Source: Adiantum capillus-veneris | Lineage: Eukaryota; Streptophyta; Polypodiopsida; Polypodiales; Pteridaceae | NCBI GenBank assembly: GCA_014529385.2 | Contig: CM043944.1 | Span: forward strand, 71,891,384 to 71,951,383 | Length of the DNA: 60,000 bases | Direction of reading: 5' to 3' | Shown: positions 31,008 through 41,233 of the stretch, in pieces | How the letters are laid out: every line of letters begins with the position of its first letter | Position numbering within the stretch: position 1 is the first letter of the stretch | Translations under genes and position numbers: made by a program | Notes under the pieces: generated by a model | What the model was told of the DNA's origin: nothing | Seen by the model: the letters and a program-made list of their open reading frames with translations, nothing else | Database searches by the model: none

Positions 31008-31625
31008 TCAAAATCTGTAGCATGCGCTGCCTGAGTAATCGGGATTGCCAAATGCGCGACAAAACCAACGGGCTTGACCCAGAAAAATCTGACACTGTTT
31101 CTGGTTCCGCGGTGGAGGCGCTTCCTTAATTGCGGCTATTTTATCCGGATCCGCGGAAATACCCTCTTGAGAAATTATATGCCCCAATATCCTGCCACTA
31201 CGAACAACAAATTCACACTTTAAAGGATTCAAACTGAATTTTACCCCTCTGCATTTCATAAAGCATAACCGTAATTGCTTGAAGTGCTCCAATTGCGTTC
31301 CAAAAACACTGAGATCATCCAAAAAAATTCTCATAGAATCCATCAAATAAGGACCAAAAATTTGAAACATATCCCTTTGAAAAGTTGAAGGCGCATTCCA
31401 CAATCGGAACCACATCACTCTGCAGGCAAACACACCCCATGCGGTAATAAAAGCTATTTTTGGCTGATCCCGCAATGCCATTCGGATTTGGTTATATCCA
31501 CTAAAACCATCCAGAAAGGTATACATCTCATGTACTGCTACATCATCCAAAATGAAATCCAAGAATGGAAGAGGAAAAGGATCTGGAACAGTAGCCGCAT
31601 TCAATTTCCGGTAATCCACACAAAT
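31008..31625 (-). pseudogene. Element D reverse transcriptase
   Basis: The frame 31619-31008 reads MDYRKLNAATVPDPFPLPFL, YTFLDGFSGYNQIRMALRDQ, FITAWGVFACRVMWFRLWNA and TFQRDMFQIFGPYL, then the catalytic strand MRIFLDDLSVFGTQLEHFKQ. The thumb follows: SLNPLKCEFVVRSGRILGHI, GISADPDKIAAIKEAPPP. The substrate-binding segment is normally VMPFGLCNAP and here reads VMWFRLWNAP, so at least three residues of this conserved block are substituted. The FLDD pair of aspartates remains. The N-terminal fingers upstream of 31625 are in broken frames up to about 31800, where plus-strand noise ORFs occur. Confidence 0.85.
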
Positions 31626-32370
31626 TCAGATTTGCTTGTTTTTCTTTGGTACAACCACAATTGGAGAAATCCACTCCGGATTATCAATAGGGGTAATAAA
31701 ACCCACTTCCAAAAGATGATCAATTTCCATCTTAACTTGCTTTGCCACATTCGGATTCATCCTATATGAGTGCTGTTCACTGGCACCGCATCCGGTTTCA
31801 GATTTATCGTATGATGATAAAACTTAGGATCCAATCCCTGTATATCCGCATATTCCCATGCGAAAACATCCTTAAATTCTGTCAGTAACTTAATCAAATC
31901 ATCTCTAAAACTTGCTCAAGCTGCTTATTAATGTATATGGGATGCGACTCCGCTGGCTCCCCAAGAAAGGCCTTCTCTAATTCATCTTCTTTAACCCTTG
32001 TAATTTTTTCCATCTGCGCCTCAAACGCACGTTCTTGCTGAATAACGTCCTCCAATGATTCAGGACTTGGAAGAACCTGTTGTTGCTCCCCTATTCCCGC
32101 TGGAGTTCCTGAATCCCCCACTGAGTTCCCTTTCGGAACCAGAGAAATATCCGCAAGATATAAAGAGACCAAATCCAGATTAGCTTTCAGAAATTGCTCC
32201 TCTTCATCCTCTTCTAATCCTTCCTCCATATTTACTGTTTCTGCTATCACCGGCCATGCTGCCTGAACTGGTTGTCTACATGTTCCCAACATCACCCGCA
32301 CTTTCCTTCTACCCTTCTTTACTGTAAGCATATTTGCTTCCCAATTATGCTTTACCCTCGCTTGTCGTAA
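31626..32370 (-). pseudogene. Element D protease-RT linker and RT N-terminus
   Basis: The open frame 32331-31894 (145 residues) is acidic and starts MLTVKKGRRKVRVMLG. It then has NMEEGLEEDEEEQFLKANLD and a Glu-rich region, ending PIYINKQLEQVLEM. This is a typical unstructured linker between protease and RT. Between 31894 and 31626 the RT fingers (…PNVAKQVKMEIDHLLEVGFI-type) are readable across stops. It has no catalytic function of its own. Confidence 0.6.
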
Positions 32371-32946
32371 CTAGGGTCTCCCCAAGATAATGTGATAATC
32401 CTGATTATGATCCTCAATATTCAAGACTACCAAGGAAACGGCAAAAGATAAGCCTGCCACATGCAAGACAATGCCCCGAAGTAACCCCACTGGTTCCACT
32501 CTTCTTTGATCTGCCATGCGGACTACAAAGGGTGCAGGCTCCCAATCACTGAGGCCAAAATGCTCACAAGCTGCTTGAGTAATAATGTTTACTCCCGCTC
32601 CTCCATCGAATAGTACCTTGTCAATGTATGTTCCATGGTATCTAACTGAAAGCTCCGGAATGCGGGTATCCGTGATCCTATTTGTCGGCAACGGGGTTGA
32701 ATCATCCTCCTCGCTTTCAACTTTTCCGATGGTGGCTTCCCTCAGCTCTGTGGACGTTTGTCGCAGCAATGCATTATGAAAATTCGGGACCAATTTTAGC
32801 AATGAACCCAGAGGTACTTGTATTGGCGACGTGAGGACCTCTTTCCAAATTGAATTCCAATCCTCCTCTTCTCTAATATCATCCTTATTTCCAGATTTTC
32901 CTTCCTTTATTTCGAGGCCCACAGTCGATGGTCCTAATGACTTCAC
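32371..32946 (-). pseudogene. Element D aspartic protease
   Basis: This 191-residue frame has an N-terminal linker (to about residue 100), then DKVLFDGGAGVNIITQAACE with the active site D-G-G-A, RMADQRRVEPVGLLRGIVLH, and the C-terminal block NQDYHIILGRP, where the ORF ends at a stop. The D-G-G-A variant is shared with elements B and C. It lies between the zinc-knuckle gag and RT as in other plant gypsy elements. It is nearly intact, though the stop after LGRP separates it from RT. Confidence 0.85.
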
Positions 32947-33062
32947 TGGTGGTGAAGATTGTGAAATTCAGGACACAGTCTTCTTCCGCACTTCTTCTTG
33001 AGCCGTCCAATTCGGAATATTTACATTGAGTGTTGGAACCACATTTTTACCCGATCGTGTGA

Positions 33063-33525
33063 TTAATGAAACCATTGGATCAAACTCCTCCAATCCTTCA
33101 ATCTGAACCATAGCCACACTAGGTTGTTTCCCTGCAGCGCGTTCCTACTTCTTCCGATCATATTCCATAGCTTCAGTACACTCGGATCGCTAGTGTCCAT
33201 CCCCCAAACAGAAAAGGCAAGTCTTGGGTCGATTAGGATCTCGGCCACCTCTTTCGCGACCTCGTCCTCCCCCTTGACCCCGTCCTCCTGCTTGACCTTG
33301 CAAAGGCGTCTCTGATGTATGAGCATGAGCCATCGCCACAGCAGGCTCTTGTCCTTGCCCTATCTGTGGTTGTTGCCATGTAGAAGATTCTCCTTGACTC
33401 CGACGACCCCGACCGTTGAAATAACATTCCACTGTATTATGAGTATTGGTCGTGCAAATCGCACAACACTTCTGATTCATTGCTCACTCTTGCGTAGCAT
33501 GGCCCGGATTCCGACACTGGGTACA
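33063..33525 (-). pseudogene. Element D gag C-terminus with three zinc knuckles
   Basis: Three CX2CX4HX4C knuckles follow one another on the minus strand: 33525-33484 (CTQCRNPGHATQE, last Cys now TGA), 33465-33424 (CAICTTNTHNTVEC), and 33219-33178 (CLFCLGDGH.RSEC, with one TAG inside). An Arg-Gly-rich linker separates the second and third. Plant gypsy gag proteins usually have one knuckle, so three is unusual. Knuckles bind RNA in the nucleocapsid. Both stops are single-base changes from likely Cys and Gln codons. Confidence 0.8.
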
Positions 33526-34428
33526 CCATAGTTCCTTCAGACTTTTAGCCACCGCAGTCGATTCCGACGATCCGGATGAAACGCCTTTCCCGTGACGCTG
33601 GGATTTTTTCCGAGGTGTCTCTTCAGATTCTTTCCCCGAATCACTGTTGCCTGAGTCTGAGGAATCTGATATTGCGGACTCCGACTCTGAACTATCACTA
33701 CCACTGTCTTGCGACTTCTGATGAGATTTCTTCCTGTCTTTGTTCTTTGATTTCTTTGGAGATTCCGTATCCTCTAAAGCTTCTCCTGCTACTACAGCCC
33801 TAGCAATTACATTATCCAGTGGAGTAGTTACCTTATCCACTATTGCCATAGCCATTCTGAGATCCTTGTTGAGCCCCCGCAAAAAATAATCATTCAGCAC
33901 CTCTGCTGCCGACCTTTGTGCATGAGGTACCCTCTACAAAAGCATCCGAAATTTTGCAGCGTAATCCTCCACTGGCAATGACTTCTGCAACACTGATTGT
34001 TGATGGAGAGGAATCACCACCCCAGGATGATTCAATCCATAAGCTTTATTCAATTGGCACAAATGTGCATCAGGGTCTTCTCTCGAAAGACCTCAAAACC
34101 GGCTATACTTAATCTGAGGATGAGCCATCACCCCTTGCCCAACTGTACCTCGTCCCGAAAAAAGCTGACGAGCACTAGGAGGTGGAGACAGTGGCGGAGA
34201 CACCCCCGGACTGCTTACTGGACACGGTGGTGGAGCAACCTATGTGGGTGAGGGTGAACGTAGAACAGGAGGACATGACTGACTGCGTGGAGTACGCCTC
34301 GCTCGTCGCAACCGCCTACCACGCACCGGGCTTGGTGATGGAGATACAGATTCCTCAACCCGCGGTGAAGAAAAAACAAATTCATCCGAACCGCCTCTCC
34401 TGCGACGTCTTCCTACAATTGGAACCAT
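33484..34428 (-). pseudogene. Element D gag N-terminal and central part
   Basis: The frame near 34428 begins MVPIVGRRRRRGGSDEFVFS and is Arg/Pro/Ser-rich to a stop near 34240. After stops it continues LNKAYGLNHPGVVIPLHQQS and VEDYAAKFRMLL, then the 33900-33484 frame MLNDYFLRGLNKDLRMAMAI, the end of a retrotransposon gag domain. A Ser/Asp/Lys-rich stretch leads to the zinc knuckles. The start is assigned from the first Met in an open frame and is uncertain. Confidence 0.65.
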
Positions 34429-34900
34429 AGGGTAAGGTGGACCCTATGACCTAGTGCGCATGCATATTCATCACAGTTCGTCCATCACGCATTGTGGTCG
34501 TCGCTAGATGTAATGGCTATTGCCCACACAGGAGCAATAGGCATTACAGGAATGATTACCCGCAACTAAATTATGTGAACATCAACACATAGAATGAAGA
34601 TATAAGACAATACACAGTCCAAAGACACAGAACACCTCTTACTTCATTCATATGTAATCCGGACACAGAGTTACAATAGCAGATGCCATGAATAACATAG
34701 AGATTGGTGTGTTCCATCAAGAGACAGGTATGGCCCCCATATACAACCGCTACTCTAGCGCAGATCGGGAACGGTGCACACACTCCCCCTGTCCCATGAT
34801 ATCCTATGAAGAACTGCCGCCACGGCTGCCGCATACCGCATGACTCCTGATCCGCAATGTCCAGACCTCCACAGGACCACATGTGCGACTAATGCCGTAA
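34429..34900 (-). other. Element D leader region with inverted repeat
   Basis: This is about 470 bases without coding signal between gag and the LTR. It contains a 14-bp-arm inverted repeat at 34509-34548. A minus-strand ORF here (34882-34571) has no protein-like features. The primer binding site was not identified. Confidence 0.45.
34509..34548. repeat. Inverted repeat, 14-bp arms, in element D leader
   Basis: The arms TGTAATGGCTATTG and CAATAGGCATTACA are complementary except at one position and are separated by 12 bases. Confidence 0.85.
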
Positions 34901-35445
34901 CAGAGAGGGAAAGAGGAACACATTGAGCACACAATAAATTTCCTCCTATAGCTTAAGGTATCCACAACACCCCTATCCTCTCAGAAAACACCTTCAAAAT
35001 AACCATTTGCACTAATATATCATCGCTTGCACACAAAACAATGCACACACCCTCGACAAAACCACCATTCAACCCAAATGCACCACAACAACTCGATACA
35101 TCACTTCCAACACACACTGCACTCTAGTTTTACTCTCTTTGCACCACACAATGATTCATGGGCACACACTTTCGCAAGCACCAACACCCACACAAAGAGC
35201 AAGAGAAAAGGAGGGAGGAAGGGGAAAAAATGACACCGGAAGGGAGGGAATGTCTTGGTATTGCTTAGCAAAGAGATACTATAACCATCACAATGCCAAA
35301 ATACAAAACAAAACAGCCCTAGAGGTTCCACTTGGCTCTTGCAGACTCCTCTTGTGTACAAAAAGCCCCAAAAATGAGCACAAAAATGAGTTTTATAGAG
35401 CCTCCATTCTATTTTTAGCAAGTCGATGAGCACCAAACTCTTGTC

Positions 35446-35457
35446 CCACTTTTTATA
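35446..35457 (-). promoter_or_regulatory. TATA-like element in element D LTR
   Basis: The minus strand reads ACTATAAAAAG, about 45 bases downstream of the GA tract in the direction of element transcription. Confidence 0.4.
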
Positions 35458-35492
35458 GTAGCTTTACATGCAAACTGCCTCTTTGTAGGCTC

Positions 35493-35498
<6 letters not shown>

Positions 35499-35583
<85 letters not shown>
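35499..35583. repeat. (CT)42 microsatellite in element D LTR
   Basis: This is an uninterrupted CT tract of about 85 bases, GA on the element's sense strand. Confidence 0.97.
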
Positions 35584-35586
<3 letters not shown>

Positions 35587-36987
35587 GCCTTTGTACCACC
35601 ACAGGAAGGGCTCCTCCCCTAGCACTAGAGCTAGCGCTAGTGGGAGGCCCCTTTTCCTTCAAAATTTCTGGCCCAAGGCTGCGCGAGATTAAACCCCTAT
35701 TGGGTGCCACATCAGCATTGCATTTATGCGGCCCGCTAGCCACTGTCAACCAATCCGGTCTCTACCGTCACCCGAAACCGTCGCAGGCTCTGCCTTGCAA
35801 TGCCCAAGTGTGTGAAACCATCATCAAAGGAGAAACTTAGGAGGCCATGCCATGGCTAGAGCCTTTGAGAGTTCTCTGTCACTCCTTTGCTGCTTCCAAA
35901 TGGGTACTCACTCCACATCATATACACAGCCATCTACCTTGCAAACTTTTCATATAAGATTGGAGGTTTCCACGTGGAATGCTTGGTTCAATTGACCCCC
36001 CCAAGCTCTCCAATAGTCCTTCAAAGACCACCTTCAAAATTGTTTTTTTCCTCCAACTTCATTGCTTCACATTTTCCTGCTCTCTAGCTCAATGATCAAG
36101 CCACAAAACCCACCAAAAAGCTCTTGTCCTTGGATTTGATCCCCAAAAATCCCATCACATTGCAACCTTGCCAGAACCAACAGCCGAGGCTGCAAAAAAT
36201 GAGAAACATCATCTCTCTAGCATTTGCACCAAACTTCAACAAGCCATATCTCTGCGTTCAAACACCCAATTGATATGCGGTCAATTCTATATGATTTCAC
36301 ATTTTGCCTTTACCCTTAGAACCCTCATGAGGCCCAAAATCCCCCAGGTGGCATGCCTACCAATGCAGTCGAGTTGGTCCACAGTTGGCCCCCGACAAAC
36401 TTTCAACCAGACATAACTTGCCCCTTCGAGCTCTGATTGACAATCTGAAAGGACCAGCATGATTAAAAAAAAGGACTACATATATATCCATTGAAATCAG
36501 CCTTGAACACGTGCCTCCACCTGCCTTGTCCGTCTAGGATCTGCAATGCACTCTAGCTTTGAAAATTCATATCTTACAACCCATAGCTCCATTTGAGGAG
36601 AAGTCTCTGGATCGACTCGATCGTAAATCACTTCAAGCACTACATCCCAAATCACAAACTCAACATTTTAAACACCTAGATTTTCCAAACCAATTGGCCC
36701 ATTTTGGAGCCCCCTTTGGCCTAAAGCACTGCATCAGACATACATCACAACTATCACATGCCTGCCTAGGATCTTCACACTTGATCTAGCCCTTTGACAT
36801 ACACCTGCTGCTAGCTCATCCATACTTGCTTGTGCCTTCTGCTATGGTCAACACACTTTATCTTCATCATCATTGCCCAACCCCCTTGTTGAACATTTAT
36901 GTTCAACCAAAAAGATGACTACTAGAACTGAGAAACTGCAAAACTAGTAAACGCTATGTACAAACCAAAAACCCTACTGTATGTACA

Positions 36988-37231
36988 TGTGCTTAGGCAT
37001 CACTGTCTCCTTGGCATAAACAAACTCTTAAGGAGTTAGTTGGTAGCCACTTTGTAAGAGGTCTTGTATGCCCGCAAACACTTGTCAAGATTAGCCTCCC
37101 ACTCTTCAACCTGCTTGCATATATATTTGGTAAGCATCTTGACTATCTGCCCATTTGCATCGCACTGGTTTGGCTATTTTAGTCTGCTTAGGGAAAGTGG
37201 ACAAGAAATTATCAAAGCACTAAGCATAGAT
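36988..37231 (-). pseudogene. Gypsy integrase fragment next to element D
   Basis: The minus strand reads QCDANGQIVKMLTKYICKQV then EEWEANLDKCLRAYKTSYKV. This corresponds to the gypsy integrase stretch 'ANGQ.E..N..L...L.K', followed by 'W...L...L.AYRT....T'. The catalytic Glu position of the DDE triad falls where ANGQ is followed by IVK instead of the usual AE, so it is lost. The fragment ends at about 36988 against the D LTR and at about 37231 against the tandem repeat. It is an element remnant into or beside which D inserted. Confidence 0.65.
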
Positions 37232-37234
37232 GGC

Positions 37235-37515
37235 AAGTGCACAAGCCATTTCTAACGTCCGTTTATGTTTTTTGTCTTAGAAATGCATATGGCTTGCCCA
37301 CTTGCCAATTGTTTTTGACGCTTTGTTACCGAGTTACTTATTGATGGTTTGGTCAAACCGTATGAAAAGTTCTTAATATTAACATCAAGATGGAAAGCTA
37401 TTCTTGAAGTTTGTTTACGTTTTTCTCTTAAAAATGCAAACAAAATTCAAAAATAGCTTGCACACTTGCCATTTTGCACACAACTTCTCTTTGTGCCTAT
37501 TGATGGTTTGGACAA
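37235..37515. repeat. Tandem repeat array, left part (about 150-170 bp units)
   Basis: Two degenerate units start near 37235 and 37394. Each has a block like GAAGTTTGTTTACGTTTTT, then an A-rich stretch, 'atggcttgcacacttgcc' and 'attgatggtttgg'. The same blocks recur at 42655-43400 on the other side of copia 2. Copia 2 therefore split an array. Confidence 0.7.
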
Positions 37516-37742
37516 TGTTACCATATACATGTGGTAGTGATGTGTGTGAACACACTAGGACCGCCAGGGCATTTTTTCCCTCTTTAGGAGGTTTTTTCCC
37601 CCGTGCATTGTATATACGCCCATCACTCTAGGGCTATCTATCTTTCCATTGCACACTAAGTATCACACTCTCTATTGTGTGCCTTGATCTTCCTTCGTCT
37701 TCTCCAAGCTGTGTGTGTTTCTCTGCAACTCTAATTCCAACA
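37516..37742 (+). repeat. Copia 2 5' LTR (227 bp)
   Basis: It starts TGTTACCATATACATG and ends CTAATTCCAACA. It carries a T-rich 'cattttttccctctttaggaggt' block conserved in the third family member at 49579. Confidence 0.95.
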
Positions 37743-37744
37743 AT

Positions 37745-37756
37745 TGGTATCAGATC
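37745..37756 (+). promoter_or_regulatory. Copia 2 primer binding site
   Basis: TGGTATCAGATC lies two bases after the LTR, differing from the iMet site TGGTATCAGAGC by one base. Confidence 0.9.
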
Positions 37757-38104
37757 AAGTCACGTCCTCCCGGGCTTAGTCGCCAGCTGCTCCAGCAAAC
37801 GCCTGCTCACTTTCTCCAATTTCAGTGAGCTTTGGCGAGCGTTCACAGGTCGACAAAAATTTTGGGAAAGCTAAAAGAGCTAGGTCTGCTCAGAATTTTG
37901 ATTTGGGCTCATTTCGTCCTCCGTTTCCACTACAGACAGTACTGCATAGGCTATTTTGTCATTTTATGCAGAATTTCTGTCAGTGCCGTTTTCTGCATCA
38001 CAGGTGCCTTATAGTCTTCTACGGTTTGTGCTATATAGCACAGGTTGTTCCCGCTCCGTTTCTCCTATTTTCGGGCAGTTTTCACATCAGGTGCAACATT
38101 TACC
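37757..38104 (+). other. Copia 2 leader
   Basis: This is about 350 untranslated bases between the primer binding site and the gag start. It is closely similar to 49818-50123 in copia 3. A weak upstream ORF is in frame with gag but the conserved start is at 38105. Confidence 0.75.
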
Positions 38105-39874
38105 ATGGCTGACAACAACAACACAGATGTGTTCAAGATGTTTGCTGCTGAGGACAGGTTGGATGGGGACAACTACCCTACGTGGGCTTATATGATGCAA
38201 CATGTTCTTGTGTCAAAGGGTGTCTCGAACATTGTGCAGGGCATTGATGTAGGTCCTGGTTCTGAGGATGTAGGCGATGTTGAGGATGTTGCAGGTCTTG
38301 CTGCAAGGATTGCAGCTGTTAGAGTTGTTTTGCCTACGGCAGAACAAGCTCGTTGGGATGTTAAGGATGCGCAGGCTCATGCATTGATTGTGTTGTCTGT
38401 GAAGCGCACCATTGTTCCTCACATCCGTTCAACAAAATCTGCAAAACAGGCTTGGGATATTTTAGCAGGTCTTTATGCAAGCTGCAATGAGGCTAAAATT
38501 GCTTTGCTGCGTAAAGAGCTGGAGTCGAAGATTATGCATGAGGAAGATGATATGGACACTTTCCTTGCTAGTGTCAAGGATATCAATGAGCAACTTATTT
38601 CTGCAGGTGAAGTCATTTCAGACAGTTCGCTTGTGCAGACTGTTCTTGATGCCTTACTAGATTCCTACCAGACTTTTGCTAGTACTTGGAGACTTATGAC
38701 CCAAGGAGATCCTGAAGTTGTCAAGTTTGATGCATTATGCACATTGCTATTGCAAGAGTCACTTTCCAGAAAAAACAGGACTAGACAGCGTGCAGTTGAA
38801 CATGCTTTTATTGCTTCTCAAAGAAAGGGTGGTAACAGTAATGCATCCACTTCTTATGGTTCTGCTACGAGTGGCAAAAATTCAGTTCCTAATGCTTCTG
38901 TTGGCAGTCCTTCGTCTGGCAATTCTGGTGATAAGGGAAAAAAGAAGATGCGTTGCCATTATTGTAATGCCAATGATCACTTGATCAAGTCGTGTCCTAA
39001 GTTGAAGGCCAAAGAGGCTAAGAAGAAAGAGGGTGGTTACACTGCAAATGCTGGTTCCACTACAAATGGAGCCATTGTTGAGTCTTCTGGGAAAGGAGAC
39101 TGTGATGCTGATGTTGATGCAGAATGGGCTTTTAGCACAGAGTGCACTTACAATCCTGTTGTCCATGATGCATGCTTGTCAGTTGCTGCAGATTCACATG
39201 TGTGGTATTTCGACAGTGGTACTACAAAGCACATTACCTCACATCGTGAATTTTTTACCTCTCTCGAGTCAGTCCCTCATGGGAATTCAGTCACTTGTGC
39301 CAACAACGCCTCTTATCCAGTTCAGGGAGTTGGAAAGATTGTGCTCACTGCTGCTAATGGCAGTTCCTTTACACTTGTTGATGCACTTTATGTACCTGGG
39401 ATCAAGAAGAATCTCTTGTTTGTATCTGCACTTGCTAGAATTGGAATTGTAGTCAAATTTGTGGATGACAGATGTACAGTTCATAATCTCAATTTTGGTA
39501 ATGAAATTGTTGCATCTGGCCTTTTGTGTCGTGGGATGTATAAGTTCACTTTGTATGAAAAGTGTGGACAAAACTTTGCAAATGCTGTTGCAGATTCAAG
39601 GGCTATTTTAGATGCAAAACTTTGGCATGCACGTTTTGGTCATCTGAATTTTGCCAGTTTGCTGCGTTTGCAGAAATCTGCTATGGTTGCTTCTTTTCCG
39701 CCTCTTGAAGCACCTGTCAAACATGTTTGTGAAGGCTGTATTTTGGGTAAGATGCAGCGTTCTAAGTTTCCAAAGGATGGTTTAGTTCGGGCCACATGCA
39801 GGTTGCAGCTTGTGCATAGTGATGTTTGTGGGCCCATGAAAACTCCGTCCTTGGGCAATTACTGTACTTCGTGA
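38105..39874 (+). CDS. Copia 2 gag, protease and start of integrase (open frame)
   Basis: The start at 38105 (MADNNNTDVFKMFAAEDRLD) is supported by the identical position in copia 3 (50124). Gag domain: GDNYPTWAYMMQHVLVSKGV, ...HIRSTKSAKQAWDILAGLYA, EEDDMDTFLASVKDINEQLI. The zinc knuckle is CHYCNANDHLIKSC at about residues 284-297. Protease: VWYFDSGTTKHITSHREFF, where the usual DSGA is DSGT. Integrase zinc-binding region: LWHARFGHLNFASLLRLQ and HVCEGCILGKMQRSKFP, then LVHSDVCGPMKTPSLGN with the first catalytic Asp. The frame is clean for 590 codons and then shifts near 39855. It encodes the particle protein and the front of the polyprotein. Confidence 0.92.
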   Translation: MADNNNTDVFKMFAAEDRLDGDNYPTWAYMMQHVLVSKGVSNIVQGIDVGPGSEDVGDVEDVAGLAARIAAVRVVLPTAEQARWDVKDAQAHALIVLSVKRTIVPHIRSTKSAKQAWDILAGLYASCNEAKIALLRKELESKIMHEEDDMDTFLASVKDINEQLISAGEVISDSSLVQTVLDALLDSYQTFASTWRLMTQGDPEVVKFDALCTLLLQESLSRKNRTRQRAVEHAFIASQRKGGNSNASTSYGSATSGKNSVPNASVGSPSSGNSGDKGKKKMRCHYCNANDHLIKSCPKLKAKEAKKKEGGYTANAGSTTNGAIVESSGKGDCDADVDAEWAFSTECTYNPVVHDACLSVAADSHVWYFDSGTTKHITSHREFFTSLESVPHGNSVTCANNASYPVQGVGKIVLTAANGSSFTLVDALYVPGIKKNLLFVSALARIGIVVKFVDDRCTVHNLNFGNEIVASGLLCRGMYKFTLYEKCGQNFANAVADSRAILDAKLWHARFGHLNFASLLRLQKSAMVASFPPLEAPVKHVCEGCILGKMQRSKFPKDGLVRATCRLQLVHSDVCGPMKTPSLGNYCTS

Positions 39875-40456
39875 CTTTCATTGATGATACTCCAGGCATG
39901 CATGGGTATTTACGCTTAAAGCGAAGTCCGAAGATTTTATGTGCTATGGCTGAAAATGTCTCGAAATGTACTATGGGCACCCTCCGTTCCGATAGAGGGG
40001 GGGAGTATATGTCTCATGAATTTAATGCATTTCTGGCTAGTCCTGGGATAAAACACCAATGTACAGTGCCTTATACACCTCAACAAAATGGTGTTGCTGA
40101 GAGGAAAAACAGGTCACTGACGGAAATGGCACGATGTATGGACAAAAGTCAAGCTTTTCCGCATTCTTTTTGGCTTGAGGCCATCATGTGTGCCACTTAT
40201 GTACTTCTTTGCAGTCTATTACTCCATATAAAGCATGGCATGATAGAAAGCCTTCTATGGAGCACATGCGTGTTTTTGGCTGTTTGGCATATGCTTTGGT
40301 GCCACAAGTGCAGCGCCTTAAATTGGATGATAAGCCTGTCAAATGTGTTTTTTTGGTTAGAGTGCTGAAATCAAAGGTTACAGGTTGTATCATCCGCAAA
40401 CAAAGTGTATTCTGGGTTCTCGGGATGTAGTGTTTGTGGAAGATTCTGTTTAGCCC
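39856..40456 (+). pseudogene. Copia 2 integrase core and C-terminus, frameshifted
   Basis: After the shift the frame continues YFVTFIDDTPGMHGYLRLKR, then GTLRSDRGGEYMSHEFNAFL (second Asp), and YTPQQNGVAERKNRSLTEMA with the catalytic Glu. A second shift near 40210 moves to TPYKAWHDRKPSMEHMRVFG and CLAYALVPQVQRLKLDDKPV. The remaining part (GYRLYHPQTKCILGSRDVVF) needs one more shift and ends at a TAG at about 40452. The DDE residues are present. The enzyme is broken by frame changes only. Confidence 0.88.
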
Positions 40457-41233
40457 TTGCTGTCATGTACTAGAGACAGTAATGTAAGCTCACAGGAGAT
40501 TTATGACACTTTGTTGCCTCTTTTCAGTGGTGGAAATACGAATGTAAGTTCCAATGAGGCAATTGTACAGCCTATGGGGGTTTCTGAAAATGTTTTAGAT
40601 CAGCCTATTACTGATGCAAATGTACATGATGTACTTGATGAGGAAAGGGATGAAAATGAGCAGGCTAGAGGTATGCCAAAATGGCTGGTGCACACTTTGC
40701 GTGACAGTAAATTGGATGTACCTTTGTCTAGTCGTACTCATTCAGGCTCTCGCCATGCATCTTATGCATCTGATTGTTATGCTTTGGCTGTGTCTAGCTT
40801 ACATGATGTTGAGGAGCCTCTGTCTTTTGATGAAGCACAAAATTCAGAAAATTGGATGGTTGCCATGCAATCAGAATATGATGCACTTATATAGTATGAC
40901 ACATGGACTTTATGTGATTTGCCTCCTGGCAAAAAGGCCATTGGTACGAAGTAGGTTTACAAGTTGAAACGCAAGCCGGATGGTGAGATCGATCGCCATA
41001 AGGCTCGACTTGTTGCAAAGGGTTATGAACAACAAAAAGGCATAGATTATGAAGAAAATTTTTCTCCCACTTGTCGTATGACTACTGTGCATTTTCTATG
41101 TGCATTGGTAGCTCATTTTGGTTGGGATGTACATCAATCAGACATTGTTACTGCTTTCTTGAATGGTGATATATTTGAGGAAGTTTATGTCATGTAGCCT
41201 CGCGGTTTTGTCATAAAAGGACAAGAGGACAAA
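40457..41233 (+). pseudogene. Copia 2 linker and RT N-terminal part, with stops
   Basis: The frame 40457-40894 is an acidic linker (NVHDVLDEERDENEQARGMP) leading to the RT entry WMVAMQSEYDALI and a TAG. The next piece reads TWTLCDLPPGKKAIGTK, a TAG in place of the usual Trp, then VYKLKRKPDGEIDRHKARLV, DYEENFSPTCRMTTVHFLCA, and DVHQSDIVTAFLNGDIFEEV before another TAG at about 41195, where the family has Gln. All residues needed for RT fingers and palm are otherwise present in one frame from 40964. Confidence 0.88.

Larger units (their letters stand above)
22463..36987 (-). mobile_element. Gypsy element D, minus strand, interrupted by copia 1
   Basis: In minus-strand order: LTR (36987 to about 34900), leader, gag (34428-33484), zinc knuckles (33525-33178), protease (32946-32371), acidic linker (32331-31894), RT (31625-31008), RNase H (about 31000-30500), integrase (30500-29142), then copia 1 as an insertion, then extra ORFs (23767-22593). 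The RT catalytic block is FLDD and there is one RNase H. The extra coding region downstream of pol is unusual. The 3' LTR is not present because element B abuts at 22462. Many stops are TAG or TGA at Gln, Trp or Arg codons, and frames are kept for long stretches. Confidence 0.8.
34900..36987 (-). repeat. Element D 5' LTR
   Basis: On the minus strand it starts TGTACATACAGTAGGG, with a second TGTACATAG soon after. It shares several blocks with the LTR of B: 'caagccatatctc', 'gagctctgattg', 'ttggcccattttgg', and near the other end CTATCCTCTCAGAAAACACC. It contains a CT tract (35499-35583) and a TATA-like ACTATAAAAAG on the minus strand (35446-35457). The left end is approximate and no second LTR exists in the window. 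There is no gene: plus-strand ORFs here are LTR sequence. Confidence 0.7.
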
